Notes: generated by a model from the sequence alone, not told the origin. A stretch of DNA of 64,000 bases from Amaurobius ferox (GCA_951213105.1 OX578133.1:137435203-137499202); one strand, 5' to 3'. Shown: positions 39,095 to 51,686, counted from the stretch's first letter. Made by a program: numbers and translations.

Positions 39095-41393
39095 TGACAT
39101 TAAACTCCGATGACCTTACATCATGTGTATGCAGCAATCAAAATCTTGCCCCTTATGTCAACTCCTCTCATGGACACATTATTACTGGGGATCTCAGTAT
39201 AGTTCAGGATGATATACTTAGGGATATTATGCATAAAGGGTCTAAATTTCGCATTCCATTCTGCCATCACCCAAAACAACTTCTTCAGTCTATATCATTT
39301 GATTTTGGATAAATTCATATATCAACTTGCTTGTTCACATTCCATTCCTATTGAAGCATTCCATCTATGGAAGTATACTACCTTACATCTACTTAAAAAT
39401 GTTATATTATAAACATTAAATTAATGAAGCCTAGGTATCCTTATAAACAACTCCTATCTGCTATTAAAGAACTACAACAACATTTTGTCATAACTTATGT
39501 AGATAAAGCTTCTAATAATTATGCCATCATTTGTAAAAAATATTATGTTTCTCTGTTACAGAATTACTTAAAAAATAATCAAATTTTTAAACCCATTAAT
39601 AATCAGTCTATCAAAATCAAAACTAAAATGCTAAAATTATATGCACAATTAAATATTAATTGTAAGTTTTTTAAATTTCCTTATGTTACTTTGGTTCCTA
39701 AATTCCACAAATCACCTCTCAGTTTCAGAACGGTCACTTGTGGACATAATACATTTACAACTACAGCTAGTAAGTACTTGCTTAACTGTTTAAATAGAAT
39801 TAAAGAATCTCTTAAATTTAGGAATTCAGGATATTTCATTTTGAACAATAGTTTTGATTTAGTTAATCACCTTAGTAAGCTTCCACAAATTTTTGGTTTC
39901 CAAACCTTTGATTTTAAAGACCTATTTAATAATATTGTCATTAAAGATTTATATAGTTATTATCACTCTTTATCATGAATATATATCTTCCAATCATGTT
40001 GCTTTTAATGTCAAAAATTTTCCTATGCTCTTGCACTTTGTGTTATATAACAATGATATTATCCAAGGTGATAACATTTATTTACAAACATCTGGTGTAC
40101 CCCAAGGTGGCTGTAGTAGTAGTATTCTCGCTAACTTATATCTTTATTATTATGAATGTCATTTTAACTCTAATTCATATATTATATATAGATATGTTGA
40201 CGACTTAATTTGTATTATCATTGATGATTCCTATCCCATTAATATTGATTTTTACCCATCTAACCTAGAATTAATTCCTAATGAGCCCAGCGTTAGTCAA
40301 ACTGTAAATTTTTTAGACCTTAATTTAGATACCATCAATAATCATGTAATCACCAATCTACATGATAAAAAAGATTCTTACAATTTCACAATCATAAAGC
40401 TGCTATCATATCATTCTTGTAATTCTATTCAATTGTTTAGAAACATCATCTTAACCCAGTTATTTCGAATACATCGACTTTCTGATCCTCGGTTTCACTT
40501 TCTCCACATCAATAATCTTAAACGCATTTGTCAAAATTACCAATATCCAGAAGTATTTGTAAATAATATTATTAATAATTTCAAATATACCACGTAATAA
40601 TTTTACACTTGCATTATTTATCTTTGATTGGAAAACTCAATTTTGAGAATTCACCCATTCCTATCACCTAACTTACCACTTGGCCTGAGTCTAATACTGT
40701 TTACTATTTTCGAATGACTATTTTCCACTTGTCCTGAGTCGTATACTGTTTACTATTTTTTAAAGTCTCCATACATATTATGTATCGTTTAAATGTATTC
40801 ATTCCGGTGCCCACTCGCATTGACGAAGTGAGGTGAAATGCTCAGTAGCTTGTTCAATTTACACGTGGTAGCAATGCTTGTGAGTTCATATTTCGGTTCG
40901 AGGAGGTATTATTATTCTGATTTATTATTCAATTCTTTCATTTTTCTCCTTCCACTAGCCAGTAGACAGTTCCAATGGAGTCTATAGTTAAATACTATCG
41001 CCATTGTCAGAAACTGGCTATTCTATCGGTTTTAATTCTAATTGTATGGCTGTCCTGATGAGAATGCAATTTCGAACTAACCGCCATTTTTTGTGTAGTT
41101 TCAATTGATTGTTCTCTATGTCTTAATCTTTTATCTTGAGCTAATTATTATTGTCTTTTCTCCTTTTTGCCGTGTTTTCTTTTTCATTTTTATTTATGTT
41201 TATATACTTTTAATTGTGATTTTTGTATTCTAATATTCTTCTCATCTCCCTTTCCATTGTAGTGATATGTTACCTTCTATCTTTATCCTTAGTCTTGGTC
41301 TATAGTTACTCATTTGTAACAGATATGCTAGAGATGGGTTTTTTTGTACATACAGTAGTTTATGCATAATTTTCGATTAAAATCTTTCAATTT
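39095..41393 (+). mobile_element. Naiad-like Penelope-type retroelement, copy A
   Basis: Naiads are Penelope-like elements with an N-terminal GIY-YIG endonuclease, a CxC linker and a reverse transcriptase. This copy is 5'-truncated, with no endonuclease. It starts in the linker with DDLTSCVCSNQN (the CxC motif) and GHIITGDLSIV (39,094-39,310). After a frameshift comes LDKFIYQLACSHSIPIEAF. The RT follows (39,424-40,597): TYVDKASNNYAIICKKYY, PKFHKSPLSFRTVTCGHN, FDFKDLFNN (motif A), a frameshift near 39,960, then SGVPQGGCSSSILANLYLYY (motif B), RYVDDLICI (motif C) and FLDLNLDTINNHV. The last codon is TAA. About 800 bp of 3' UTR runs into the compound microsatellite at 41,394. It is inactive as it stands. 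Confidence 0.87.
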
Positions 41394-41408
41394 TTATATA
41401 TATATATT

Positions 41409-41482
<74 letters not shown>
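41394..41482. repeat. Compound (TA)n(TG)n(TA)n microsatellite between convergent Naiads
   Basis: It separates the 3' end of copy A (plus) from the 3' end of copy B (minus). Confidence 0.9.
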
Positions 41483-41484
<2 letters not shown>

Positions 41485-43052
41485 AAAAATATAATATTGT
41501 AAATCCAATGGTAGAATGTAAAGTAGTAACTCATAATACACTATCTTAAAATTTGCCTACAAAATACAATGAAATAAAGGAAATTCAACCATAAAGAGGA
41601 AATTATAAAACGTAATGCAGGTCATAAAGACAAAGTTAATCAACAAATTTCAAAGGTGAGGAATGAAAATAAGAAAACAAAAACATCAAGCAACAAAGCT
41701 TGCACGTGGAAGAGCTCTAGGCTTAAGAATAGTTCATTTCGAAAAAACTATTTTTCAAGTCCATATATCCCTTCGAAATGAACACAAAAATGCTTGTTTC
41801 AGAAACACAAGATAGATTTTATCTATAAACTTGTGTTATATGGACGACAAGCATAAAGATTGGAAAAAAATATAGGAAATATAAATACCTTAAAATACAC
41901 CTCTTAAAGTTCAACCATGACGAGCAATATATGACTAGCCCAATGTTGCCATACGCAGAAATGAAAAGAAGTTATCTGCTGTTGCCAAAGAGAGTAATAA
42001 AAACCGTACAGAGAGTAACCGTAAAGGCGATAAAAAGAGGTATTCTACAGTTGAAGCTACAAAAGTAAAAGATGAAAATATATTATAATGTAAATTCAAG
42101 AGAATGTTGAAGTATGGCTAAAATAAGATATTAAGGAGAGATTATGAGAATTTTAGGCTAATCGAAACTTATTAACTATTCCATTTACTAAATATGCTGG
42201 ATATTCATAAAATTTACTGGTAATTTTGAGGTTATTAATGTGCAAAGCATGAAATTTGTTATCTGATAATCTATAAATTCTAAAAAGTTGATTAAGTATA
42301 ATATTTCTAAACAATTGAATCGAGTTGCAGGAATTAAATGGTAATAATTTATTAATATTAAATTAAAAAAAAAACTTTTTTGTCATATAAATTAGTAACT
42401 ACCCCATTAGTAGGTTTTATTATTAGATTTAAATCCAAATAATTGATATTTTTACTAATAGATGTTTCATTAGGTATTAATTCCAAATTATCCGGATAGA
42501 AATCTATATCTATGACATAGAAATAGATTTATCAGTAAATGCAAGACAAATCAGATCATCTACATATCTGTAAATTTTATAATCTGTTGAAGAAAAGAAT
42601 TTTTCATATTGATATAGGTATAAATTAGCAAACATACTGCTACTACAGCCAACTTGTGGAACCCCTGAGACTTGTAAGTATAATTTATTACCTTGAAAAA
42701 TATAATTATTGAAAAGAACATAATGAAGAAGCTTTGGAAAATTTGTAAATGTAGTATGATGAGATTTATTAGTAATGTAAGCATCATATAAAACTAAAAT
42801 GACATCATAAAAATCAGTAATCATAAAGATCAGTAATATTATTAAATAGATCTTTAAAATCAAAAGTTTGAAATCCTATTATTTTACCACGTGTTTTTAA
42901 TTTATTTTGTAATTCTTTACTATTATTTAGAATAATGTAGTTATCACTAGAATCTCGTAAATTACTATTTAGTACATTTAAATAATTTAATAATAATTTA
43001 CTAGCAGTAGTAGAGTATGAAATATGACCACTAGTTACAGTTCTAAATTTCA

Positions 43053-43056
<4 letters not shown>
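41483..43056 (-). mobile_element. Naiad-like retroelement, copy B
   Basis: 5'-truncated in the RT. The minus strand reads KFRTVTSGHISYSTTASKLL, FDFKDLFNN (motif A), a frameshift, then YLQVSGVPQVGCSSSMFANL and YRYVDDLICLAF, followed by DFYPDNLELIPNE and LNLIIKPTNGVVTNLYDKK. The second Gly of GVPQGG is Val here, and there are stops, so it is dead. It belongs to the same subfamily as copy C. Its 5' edge is the (TA)n at 43,057-43,083, and its 3' UTR runs to 41,483. Confidence 0.85.
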
Positions 43057-43083
<27 letters not shown>

Positions 43084-43086
<3 letters not shown>

Positions 43087-43269
43087 TGAAATTTTTTAAA
43101 CGAAAACTATGCATAAACTACGGTAAGTACAAAAAAAAACATCTCTAGCATATCTGTTACTAATAAGTAACTATAGACCAAGACTAAGGATAAAAATAGA
43201 AGGTAACTTATCACTATAATGGAAAGGGGGTGAGGGGAAGATGAGTATACAAAACTCATAATTAAAAAG

Positions 43270-43271
<2 letters not shown>
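43084..43271 (-). mobile_element. Detached Naiad 3' end (pseudo-LTR-like fragment)
   Basis: Read on the minus strand this segment matches the 3' end of copy A (about 41,210-41,393). Shared words include ctccctttccatt / cccctttccatt, taaggataaaaatagaagg on the plus strand against the inverse of ccttctatctttatcctta, ctatagttac, acagatatgctagagatg and gtagtttatgcata. It lies just upstream (minus strand) of copy B, with a (TA)n between them. Penelope-like elements typically carry such a partial tandem copy, called a pseudo-LTR. Confidence 0.8.

Positions 43272-43326
<55 letters not shown>
43272..43326. repeat. (TA)n tract between Naiad fragments
   Basis: A pure (TA)n run between the pseudo-LTR-like fragment and the 3' side of copy E. 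Confidence 0.9.
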
Positions 43327-43329
<3 letters not shown>

Positions 43330-44532
43330 AAAAGCAATCACGGCAAAAATGAGAAAGAAATTCAGAATATTTACTTTTTCAAGACTGAGCATCTGTTCCA
43401 AATTAATTTAAATAAATGCATGTTTCGGAAAATGGTGATAGTTAATTACTATGAACACCATATGCTCAATCGATAAGCATAGTTAGATAATTAAGATTGA
43501 AAAACAATTAGCAAATCAAATAATTACCATGATATCCAATACGTGTGAGAGATATAAAACTCCAAAATGCAAATCATCCACAGTTGCCACTCATAAGATA
43601 AAAATTAGTGTAGCCAAAAATAAATGAACGTCGAAATTACAATTTGAAATACAACTAGTGTAAGAGTAGGAAATGTCGACACCGCCCCCTCCCCCCGAAA
43701 AAGAAAAGCTGTAAGTAACTGTGATATCAAAATCTAACAAGAAGTGATTTCTAATAATACTATTATAGAATATTAGAGAAAGATAATTATTTAGAAACAT
43801 ATTAGATATTGTTAATGCTAATAAAAATGATGTATTTAAATATATTTAGTTAACTTAACCGTTTTCAATACTTTTCACTAGATATACTATTCACTAGGGT
43901 ATTTATATATTTTACTAGTATTTTTAAGGTTAATAACATGAAAATTATGATATTTTCTCTTAGATAGTCTAAATATTATAAATAGTTCATTAATAATAAT
44001 GATGCCAAATAATTTTATAGAGTTACATGAAATAAATGGTAACAATTTATTAAATTAAAAATTAAAATTATATTTCTTATCATATAAATTAGTCATTATC
44101 TTATTGGATTACTTATTCATGCTAAAATTTACTACTACTACAACCATCTTGGGGGACATCAGATACTTGTAAGCATTATTTATCATCCTGAAGTATATAA
44201 TTGTTAAATAAAACGAAATAGAGAACCCTGGGAATACTTTAAATTTTTATATGACCAGAATTATTAGTAATAAATGCATTATAATCACTAAACTTATGAT
44301 GTGATTTTATTGCTAAAATCACATCATAAATATCCTGAATATTAATGTTATTAAAAGTTTGTAAATCAAATATATTATCTATTGTATCTAATTTATTAAT
44401 TACTTCTTTGCTAATAGCTAGAATAAAATAATCATCACTAGAGTATATAACGTAGACTATAATTTTAATTATTTTAAACTATTTAGTAGTAATTAACTAT
44501 AAGTAGTAGAATAACTATTGAGAACACTTGTG

Positions 44533-44533
<1 letters not shown>
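43327..44533 (-). mobile_element. Naiad-like retroelement, copy E, heavily decayed
   Basis: On the minus strand, after the microsatellite at 44,534, the region equivalent to the RT fingers and motif A can be traced, then YLQVSDVPQDGCSSSKF (motif B region). Sequence jumps directly to NLYDKKYNF, so the segment with YVDD is deleted. The 3' UTR includes cagttgccactcataagata, similar to the 3' UTRs of copies B and C. Confidence 0.7.
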
Positions 44534-44598
<65 letters not shown>

Positions 44599-44600
44599 AT
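44534..44600. repeat. Self-complementary (CA)n(TA)n(TG)n microsatellite
   Basis: The tract (AC)n(AT)n(GT)n is a near-perfect palindrome. It forms the 5' edge of Naiad copy E. Confidence 0.9.
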
Positions 44601-44798
44601 AATCTTGCATTAAATAATAAATTATATACACATTTTAGAATTTTAGAACATGCAGTTTGAAATTATAACGAAATATGTGTTTGTGATAGGGAATGGACAT
44701 TAAGCATTAGAAGTGTTTATTGAAATACTTTTGTGAAATAACAAAATGCACTATACGTTGAATTCGATATGTGCTTTCTAATGTCAGCTTTTAAAAAT

Positions 44799-44909
44799 GT
44801 TGCTTGTCGATAGTTTAAATAATGTTTTAGACAGAAAACCTTAAGCATTGTGCTTGTTGATAGTTCAAATAGTGTTTCAGACAGAATGAAACCTTAAACA
44901 TTATCCTTG
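44799..44909. repeat. Tandem duplication of about 55 bp
   Basis: Two units share tgcttgt(c/t)gatagtt(t/c)aaat, then gttt(t/c)agacagaa and accttaa(g/a)ca. Confidence 0.7.
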
Positions 44910-46670
44910 TGGGTTTTCAAAAGTAAACAGTTTGGGAAAACTTTTCATTTACTTAATAAATATATCTGAGAATGTTGAAAAGCAAAAATAAAATCCTTTC
45001 GAATTCAGAAGTCATTTAGAGGGGTAAAAGTTAAGAAGTTAAAAGTCTTCCATAATTTCTATTGAAAAAACATGTTTTTATAAAGTAAAGTCAATGTTGT
45101 ACTAAAGACATTTCCACAGTCATGTAAAGTGAATTTATCATTTATACTAATAATTTGAGTATAATAATATTATTATTCAAGTTCAATAATTTAAAAACTT
45201 CGAAAATACAGCATAAACATAAATATATACTGGTCTGTATAGATATTTTGAAGTCAAAAAAGTGTTTTTCAAGGCTAATAAGAAGCCTGGGTCTCTTTTT
45301 CACCTTAAAGACTCACTCGACCTCTCGCTGCCGGATTAGCCAAGCGATATTTTGGACGGGCTTCTTCGATATAATGAAATTTTCTGTCATTGTCTTTTCT
45401 CTTTAGTCATATAATTTTAATGTTGTATGACCCAGATTATTTTGAGACTATATGGTTCTGACTTTTATTACAGGGTTGTAATTTGTTTATGGACATTTAC
45501 AGGGTTGTAACACAAATCCTTGTAAATGTCTGTATTTTAAAAACACAAAGTCTAGGTCATTGTCCAAATCACTTACATTTTATTACTTCGAGCTTACTAT
45601 GTAAACTTATGTAGAACATAGATTCTGTGTATTTTCCATCTATTGTTCGTAAGCTTACTATATTTACAAATAATAGAAATATTGCTTATTTAAAATATTT
45701 CACTATACTACTTACATTTGCGTTTTGTGTCATTACAATAGAATGCCTGACATTACCTTAATTACTATGTTTTAACTGTTCTGAATTTCTCTTTTTCGTT
45801 CAAAAGTCATTTGATAACATTTAGTTTTTGCGTATTCTGCTGGAATTGTGTAAAGATTATCGTTTAATGTTTATTCATTTTCTGTACATTATGTTGTTTT
45901 CCTCGTATATAGAGCCATATTAGAATGTTTAAAGTAGACAACATAAAAAGTTTTATATTTCAAAACTGTAAATGAATTGCAAAAAGTGAAAATTATGTAA
46001 AATATCATTGATCTCATAATGTATCTTTGATCCGAAAATAACCAAGTTAGGTATTCACAGTCGTCCGTAGTAGTTTGGAATATACTACTTTACCTTTAAA
46101 TCCAATTCATTTAGCCTTCATGTAATTAATTAAACGGCCATAGAGTACAAAAAGAAATCAGCTACAAAACATCAGTAATTGTTTTCATAAGTGTTATTGT
46201 GCAACAATATTTTAATAACAAGAAGTGCCCAAACCTGAAAATATTGGTTTTGAAACAGCTGCCGAGTTACGTGCATTATCTATAATAGTTTCAGGGGATA
46301 AATATTCAGATAAGATTTTTCTATATTTACTTTCCCTTTATAAATCTTATTATTTTTATCATTTGATATTGGACCCCTTTTTCACGTTAAAATACCAACA
46401 ACACACAAATCCTCATCCTTTGAACAAATTGATGAAAATGTGTCTAAAAAAGAAAAAGTTAACCTTGATTTTTTTAGTTCTTTATTTGTTAATAAATCAA
46501 AGGATTTCCTGTCTCCGTTTTTATTCTGTTTAAACGAGGAAGAGACACAGATATTTTTTGTTTTATTTCCGTCGAGTAAATATTTTATCAGTTACTTAAA
46601 CCTTCTACAGATATACAGATAGATGTCTTTAAACAAAGAACTGTTAAATAACTCGATTTCTAATATACTA
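44910..46670. other. AT-rich DNA, nothing recognised
   Basis: A small duplication (acagggttgtaa, 45,471 and 45,500) is the only structure noted. Confidence 0.45.
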
Positions 46671-46671
46671 G

Positions 46672-46700
46672 CGACCATATATATATATATATATATGTGT

Positions 46701-46768
<68 letters not shown>

Positions 46769-46778
46769 ACACACACAC

Positions 46779-46814
<36 letters not shown>

Positions 46815-46815
46815 C
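46672..46815. repeat. Palindromic (TA)n tract with tgtgtgttta / taaacacaca flanks
   Basis: A long (TA)n core is bounded by gtgtgtttat on the left and ataaacacac on the right, so the whole can fold on itself. It is followed by a Naiad-type 3' module. Confidence 0.85.
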
Positions 46816-47040
46816 CTCCATTATCCTCTATTTGTATACTTGTATTCTGGGTTATGATATTTATAGTAACGAACTATGGCCATATCCGATTCAAGCATTT
46901 GTTTGGGTTCATTTGTGTTGTATGCTCAGACCTGAAGAGTAATCTAATCTGAATTAACCTCTAACTTAAGTCTAGTGCCGTTAATTTCTTCTTTTCGGCA
47001 GGGTTGCCGTGTTTAAACTGTTTTGGTTATATATAAGCGA
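46816..47040 (+). mobile_element. Orphan Naiad-type 3' module, diverged
   Basis: It matches in order the modules at 52.2 and 57.0 kb: atttatagtaacgaactat, catttgtttgggtt, gctcagacctgaagag, and tagtgccgtt..tcttcttttcggcagg in place of ggtgctgttcttttctctta. No coding part is attached. Confidence 0.6.
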
Positions 47041-48929
47041 ACAACATATAGGATATAGGACATACAGGACGCTGACAGGTGCTAATTTTGGAATATTGTG
47101 TTGTTCTTTAAAAGTGAAAATCTTTCTTAAAAGTAAATAATCTCAATATTAATAGATGAGTCATTTATTTTAAGTACTTTTAACTTTTAACTAAAATTGA
47201 ATGGACAACATTACTTATAAAAATATCATAAGAAAATATCATGAGCAGGCATTACATTTCAGACATTACATATTTTACTTTTCTACAATGGACATCTACA
47301 ATAAACCAATTGATGTTTACTGAAATCGAACTATAAAAAGGTCTCATTTGTGTTATTATTTTCTGATAATATCAAACATTGTTAATGTGTAAGGAAATTT
47401 ATGTGCTGGCTAGATTACGATTTTGTTGTTGTGGGTGATTTTTTGCAATTAATTGTAAAATTTAAATTGTCGTTGATTTAGAAGAATATATATCTATGTA
47501 AATATTGGACTTCGTGTGACCACCAGACTTCCAAGAGCATGTCTACCTAATTATGTGAATGGCGTTTGTACAAAATATGTAAATTATGTTACTGGTGGTT
47601 TTTATGACTAAACAATATGATTCTACATAAAGAAAAAATAGTCAAATCCGTTATATTGGTGTAGATCGTGGAATTACGTGACAAATTTAAAGGTATTCAC
47701 TGAAGAAGATAGATTACAGAACAACGAGCGATTATTTGATTGAGATATAGCATATCAGTTTTTATACGTATATGCCCGGACTAGCATTTCTACTATGTGA
47801 TTATATAAAAATGCATTTAATTTTGTAATGTATCTTCATTAGTCAAGTATAATCAATTTATTACATAATCATCAGAAGTTCACTTTCATCTTGAAATTAA
47901 GTAGATCGACCTTGTATTGTTTTTGTTTTGTAAAATGATTTGGAGTAACTCAGTAGTAAATTAAATAAAAATTTATAAAACTATTATAATAATTTAATAT
48001 AAACTGCCTGCAGAATATATGTTACTAATTATCCGAATATTGAAGTGACCGAAACTTTAAGTATTAATTTTAAACTTTTGAAAACAAATCTCATTAGCAT
48101 GTATTCTGCTTTGAAAATCCATCTTTTTTTATATAGCCAAGGAGGCAAATTCGTGACGTTATAAACATCTGTTTATAAACAACTGAATTTTTTTCAAACA
48201 ATTGCGGATATTTGGCTTCGATTAGCGCTGATTAATTATGTTCTAATTTATGCTCAATCAAAAATGGACTGATTTAATCAATCCGTTCCTCAAATTAATC
48301 AATTTAACAAATAATCAATAAAACAACAGTTTATTTATCCATATTTCCCACAAGGGTGGAAATATTTCCTCCGGTTTGACGTATTAATGTCAGTCGTACA
48401 AAAAAAAGTCATTACAAGTTCCTTAACTGTCGTCATTCATCGATGTCGCTGTAAATGCAGCATCTTAAATACAGTTTGATAGCAAATATGGTGGATTGGT
48501 TTTGGCGTAACTAGGAATTTTAGTACATACCTTAATCAAAATATATAAAAGCCTCTCTCCCCCCCAAATAAAATTATTTTGGGCCCCTAAAGAAAACATT
48601 AAAAATGATTTTAATTTAAATGTTAGTTTTGGGAAAACTAAAATATTGGGAATCAAATTTTCAGTTTAAGCCCCTCTCAAAACAAAACAAGACAAAGCCA
48701 AAACCATTTAATAAAATACTTTTATTAAATGCTTTGAGCGATTTTCATGAATCAAAAAATGTGAAATTCTTTGTATTTTCTTGAATTTGTCTTCTTTTTG
48801 AAGATCCCCTAATTTTACTTAAATTTTTGACAGCCATAGTTCCAATGGAAATACTTATCTAATGCGTTGAAATAGTTTGAAAAACTTTTCACCGCCTTAA
48901 ATATAGTAAAATTCCGTTAAAACCTTAGG
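47041..48929. other. AT-rich DNA, nothing recognised
   Basis: No coding, RNA or repeat structure was supported. Confidence 0.45.
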
Positions 48930-49045
48930 CCATTTACCACCGCCGTGAAGCGAAAGCAATTGCAAAACCAAGTCATTGTTAAAAGGACGCGCACGCGATT
49001 GGTCTCGTCCCGGCTTCAGCCCCGAGCTCGATAGTGTCCCGCGTT
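48930..49045. promoter_or_regulatory. GC-rich island with CCAAT motif, candidate promoter
   Basis: This stretch has several CpGs (gacgcgcacgcgattggtc) and an inverted CCAAT box in an AT-rich setting. It is upstream of the known tubby exons on their strand, so it might be the missing 5' end of that gene, but no coding exon could be recognised around it. Confidence 0.2.
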
Positions 49046-49387
49046 TTTCAAGATTTTTAATAATATTTTACAAACAATTGATATTTTGTGTAAAATTACT
49101 TTCGTATAAATTAGTTTAACTAATCACAAATAACGTATGTAATAGGAATAATTTTTATAATAATGCTTTTATTTTTAATGCAATTTTTAATGCAATGCTT
49201 TTCTTTTTAATAGATTTTGAGAGTAACATTGTTTTGTTCTGAACACCGCAAATAACCAGAATGTAAGAAATTTGACTGCACACAGTTGATGACCTTGAGT
49301 GTATACTTTTACACGATTTTACAAAAATATCATTGTTTGAAATGGTTTAAATTCGCTGTTCAATAATTATCGCAAATATTTATGTCG

Positions 49388-49690
49388 AATAATTACCCCC
49401 AAATTTTGCATCTATAATCATTACCCCCTAATTTTGCATCTATGATCATTACCCCCCCCAATTTTTGCATCTAATAATTACTCCCGATTTTTGTGTCTTA
49501 TAATTATCCCAAATATTTGGGTCCAATAATTACCCCAATTTTTGCGTATAATAATTACCCCCAGTTTTTACGTTTAATAATTACCCTCATTTTGCATCTA
49601 GTAATTACCCCCAACCTTTCCGTGTAATATTCATCCACAATTTTTGAGTCTAATAATTATCCTCAATTTTTGCATCTAATAATTATCTCT
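49388..49690 (+). repeat. Minisatellite, about 11 units of 25-29 bp
   Basis: The consensus unit is about aataattacccccaattttt followed by gcatct. Eleven units plus a partial one follow each other without spacers and differ by substitutions and small length changes in the C-run and T-run. The C-rich run alternates with AT-rich DNA. Confidence 0.9.
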
Positions 49691-50743
49691 GTAAACCTTA
49701 TCGCTAATCGAATAAACAAAACCCTGTTGATAAGTGCCGCTTCCAAGCGAATTCCGAGAGTCGGAATTTATTACCGAGAAAACGATTTGGTTTAAAATAT
49801 CTAGAACATGAAGCAGTTTGACTCATAAAGTACTGAAAAGAAATAAAATTTGCAATAGCTTATATAAAATTTATGAAAGTAACATTTTGAACTTCCTAAA
49901 TTGGCTTTCTTAGGCTCTACTCGCGTGTTTCCTAAAGTATACTTGTTTAGAGGCTTTTAGAAATACATCTAATGATTGAAACTCGGATGATCCGAAATAA
50001 ATTTACGGAAGATGCGGAAAATATTATTTCTGAGAAAACTACTCTGTTTAAATAGTCCACACATGGAGTGGCTTTACGTAAATGAGGAAATTAGTAATAT
50101 GCATGTCCGGACGGACAATATAAAATTTATTGTTTATAAAAAACGCGTGTGGTCTCAAATAAGGATATAAATCCATTTCATTTTGGAGAGAACGAATATG
50201 ATCGTTAACTTTTGTAAAATTATAATCCTTCATTGATTTCAAGTTTAAATTGCTATATAGTTGCTTTATAGTTAAATTGCTTTATAGTTTAACTATAAAA
50301 TCATTTTATCCAAATCTATTAAAACTCTCACCTCTCTTTTTTCATAACTGATGGCATATTATAAACATATAATCCTCATGAACGTATAGTATATTTCCTT
50401 CTAAAAAAGTCCTTTGACTATAAAAAGGAACCAAACTCACGATAATCAGATATATTAAGACATGTGCATAATTTATGAAATAATTTATAATAATTTATAA
50501 AATCATTATGAATATATAATCGAGAAAATCTGCTCCAAATATGTGAAACCAAAAGACGGTTGACAAAATTAAATCTTTCCACGCACATGGAACATCAAGA
50601 AATGCCTGCAGTCTGTTAATTCATTCATTTTACGCCTTGTTAATCCATTATCTCCAACCGTGTGAAAATTTTAGTAACTCATAGAGAGTTTCTAACTGAA
50701 ACTCTTTTGATAGATGCTACTTCAAAAGTAGCATCATAATATG

Positions 50744-50808
50744 TGTGCGTGTGTGTGTGTGTGCGTGTGTGCGTGTGTGTGTGTGTGTGTGCGCGCGTAC
50801 GTATGTGC
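50744..50808 (+). repeat. (GT)n/(GC) microsatellite at the 5' junction of Naiad copy D
   Basis: A GT-rich run with GC steps; RT sequence begins within about 20 bp. Confidence 0.9.
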
Positions 50809-50825
50809 TAGAGATTTTTGTACAA

Positions 50826-51570
50826 AGTTATATTAGGAATAGATGATCTGTATAAAGTTATATAGATGATCTGTATAAAGTTATATTAGGAATTTTTGAA
50901 AAATATAATATCAACCTAAAATATTCAAATTTTCTATTTAAAAAATTACTTAACTTCACTCTTTATGAGAATTATATTCAACATGGTGGTACTTTTTTTA
51001 AACAACAGGTTGGTATCCCACAAGGGGGGTGTGCCTCATCATTGTTAGCTAATCTGTATTTATTCTTCTATGAAAAAAACATTAATCCAAGCTTGCATAA
51101 TATGCACATGTTTAGATATTTAGATGACATTTTATGTGTATCCCCAAATAATAATATCCCTATAGTATTAAACTTTTATCCAAAAAATTTACAGTTAAAT
51201 GCAAGTAATAATGACACAAATGTTGCAAACTTTTTAGATTTAAATTTAAATTTACAAAATTGTAATAGGGTTATAAACTTGTATGATAAAAGACAGGATT
51301 TTAAATTTAATACATCAAAAATTCAACATTTTGACTCTTGTTTGCATATATCTGTATTTAGAAATATTATAATAAACCAGGTTCTTAGAATCAATAAAAT
51401 TTGTGATGAAGATTATAAATTAGCGCACTTTATGGAATTATTGAGTACAGCGACTAATAATGCATATCCCCCCAAGTTTGTTATTAAAATTATCAACTCA
51501 GTGTATCAAATTTCACTCGATAACATCCTAGAAAACATTCCCAATTATAGTGACTAACATACAGTAGGGG

Positions 51571-51629
<59 letters not shown>

Positions 51630-51651
51630 GTGTGTATATATGTATATATAT

Positions 51652-51686
<35 letters not shown>

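Noticed and set aside
45280..45400. Candidate tubby first exon on the minus strand (ends GGTCGA then gtgagt)
   Set aside because: The donor and phase would fit, but the peptide (RPKYRLANPAARGR) does not resemble the conserved N-terminal helix and no start codon context supports it.
46225..46622. Overlapping 60-100-codon frames
   Set aside because: Low-complexity Leu/Phe/Tyr-rich translations of AT-rich DNA with no family motif or splice context.
49388..49690. CRISPR-like array
   Set aside because: Units follow each other directly with no unique spacers and vary throughout; the setting is an animal genome. It is a minisatellite.
39095..51557. Canonical Penelope, group II intron or LINE reverse transcriptases
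   Set aside because: The DKASNN, GVPQGGCSSS and YVDD wording, the CxC linker and the N-terminal endonuclease in copy C fit Naiad-type elements better. No C-terminal GIY-YIG or LINE endonuclease follows the RT.
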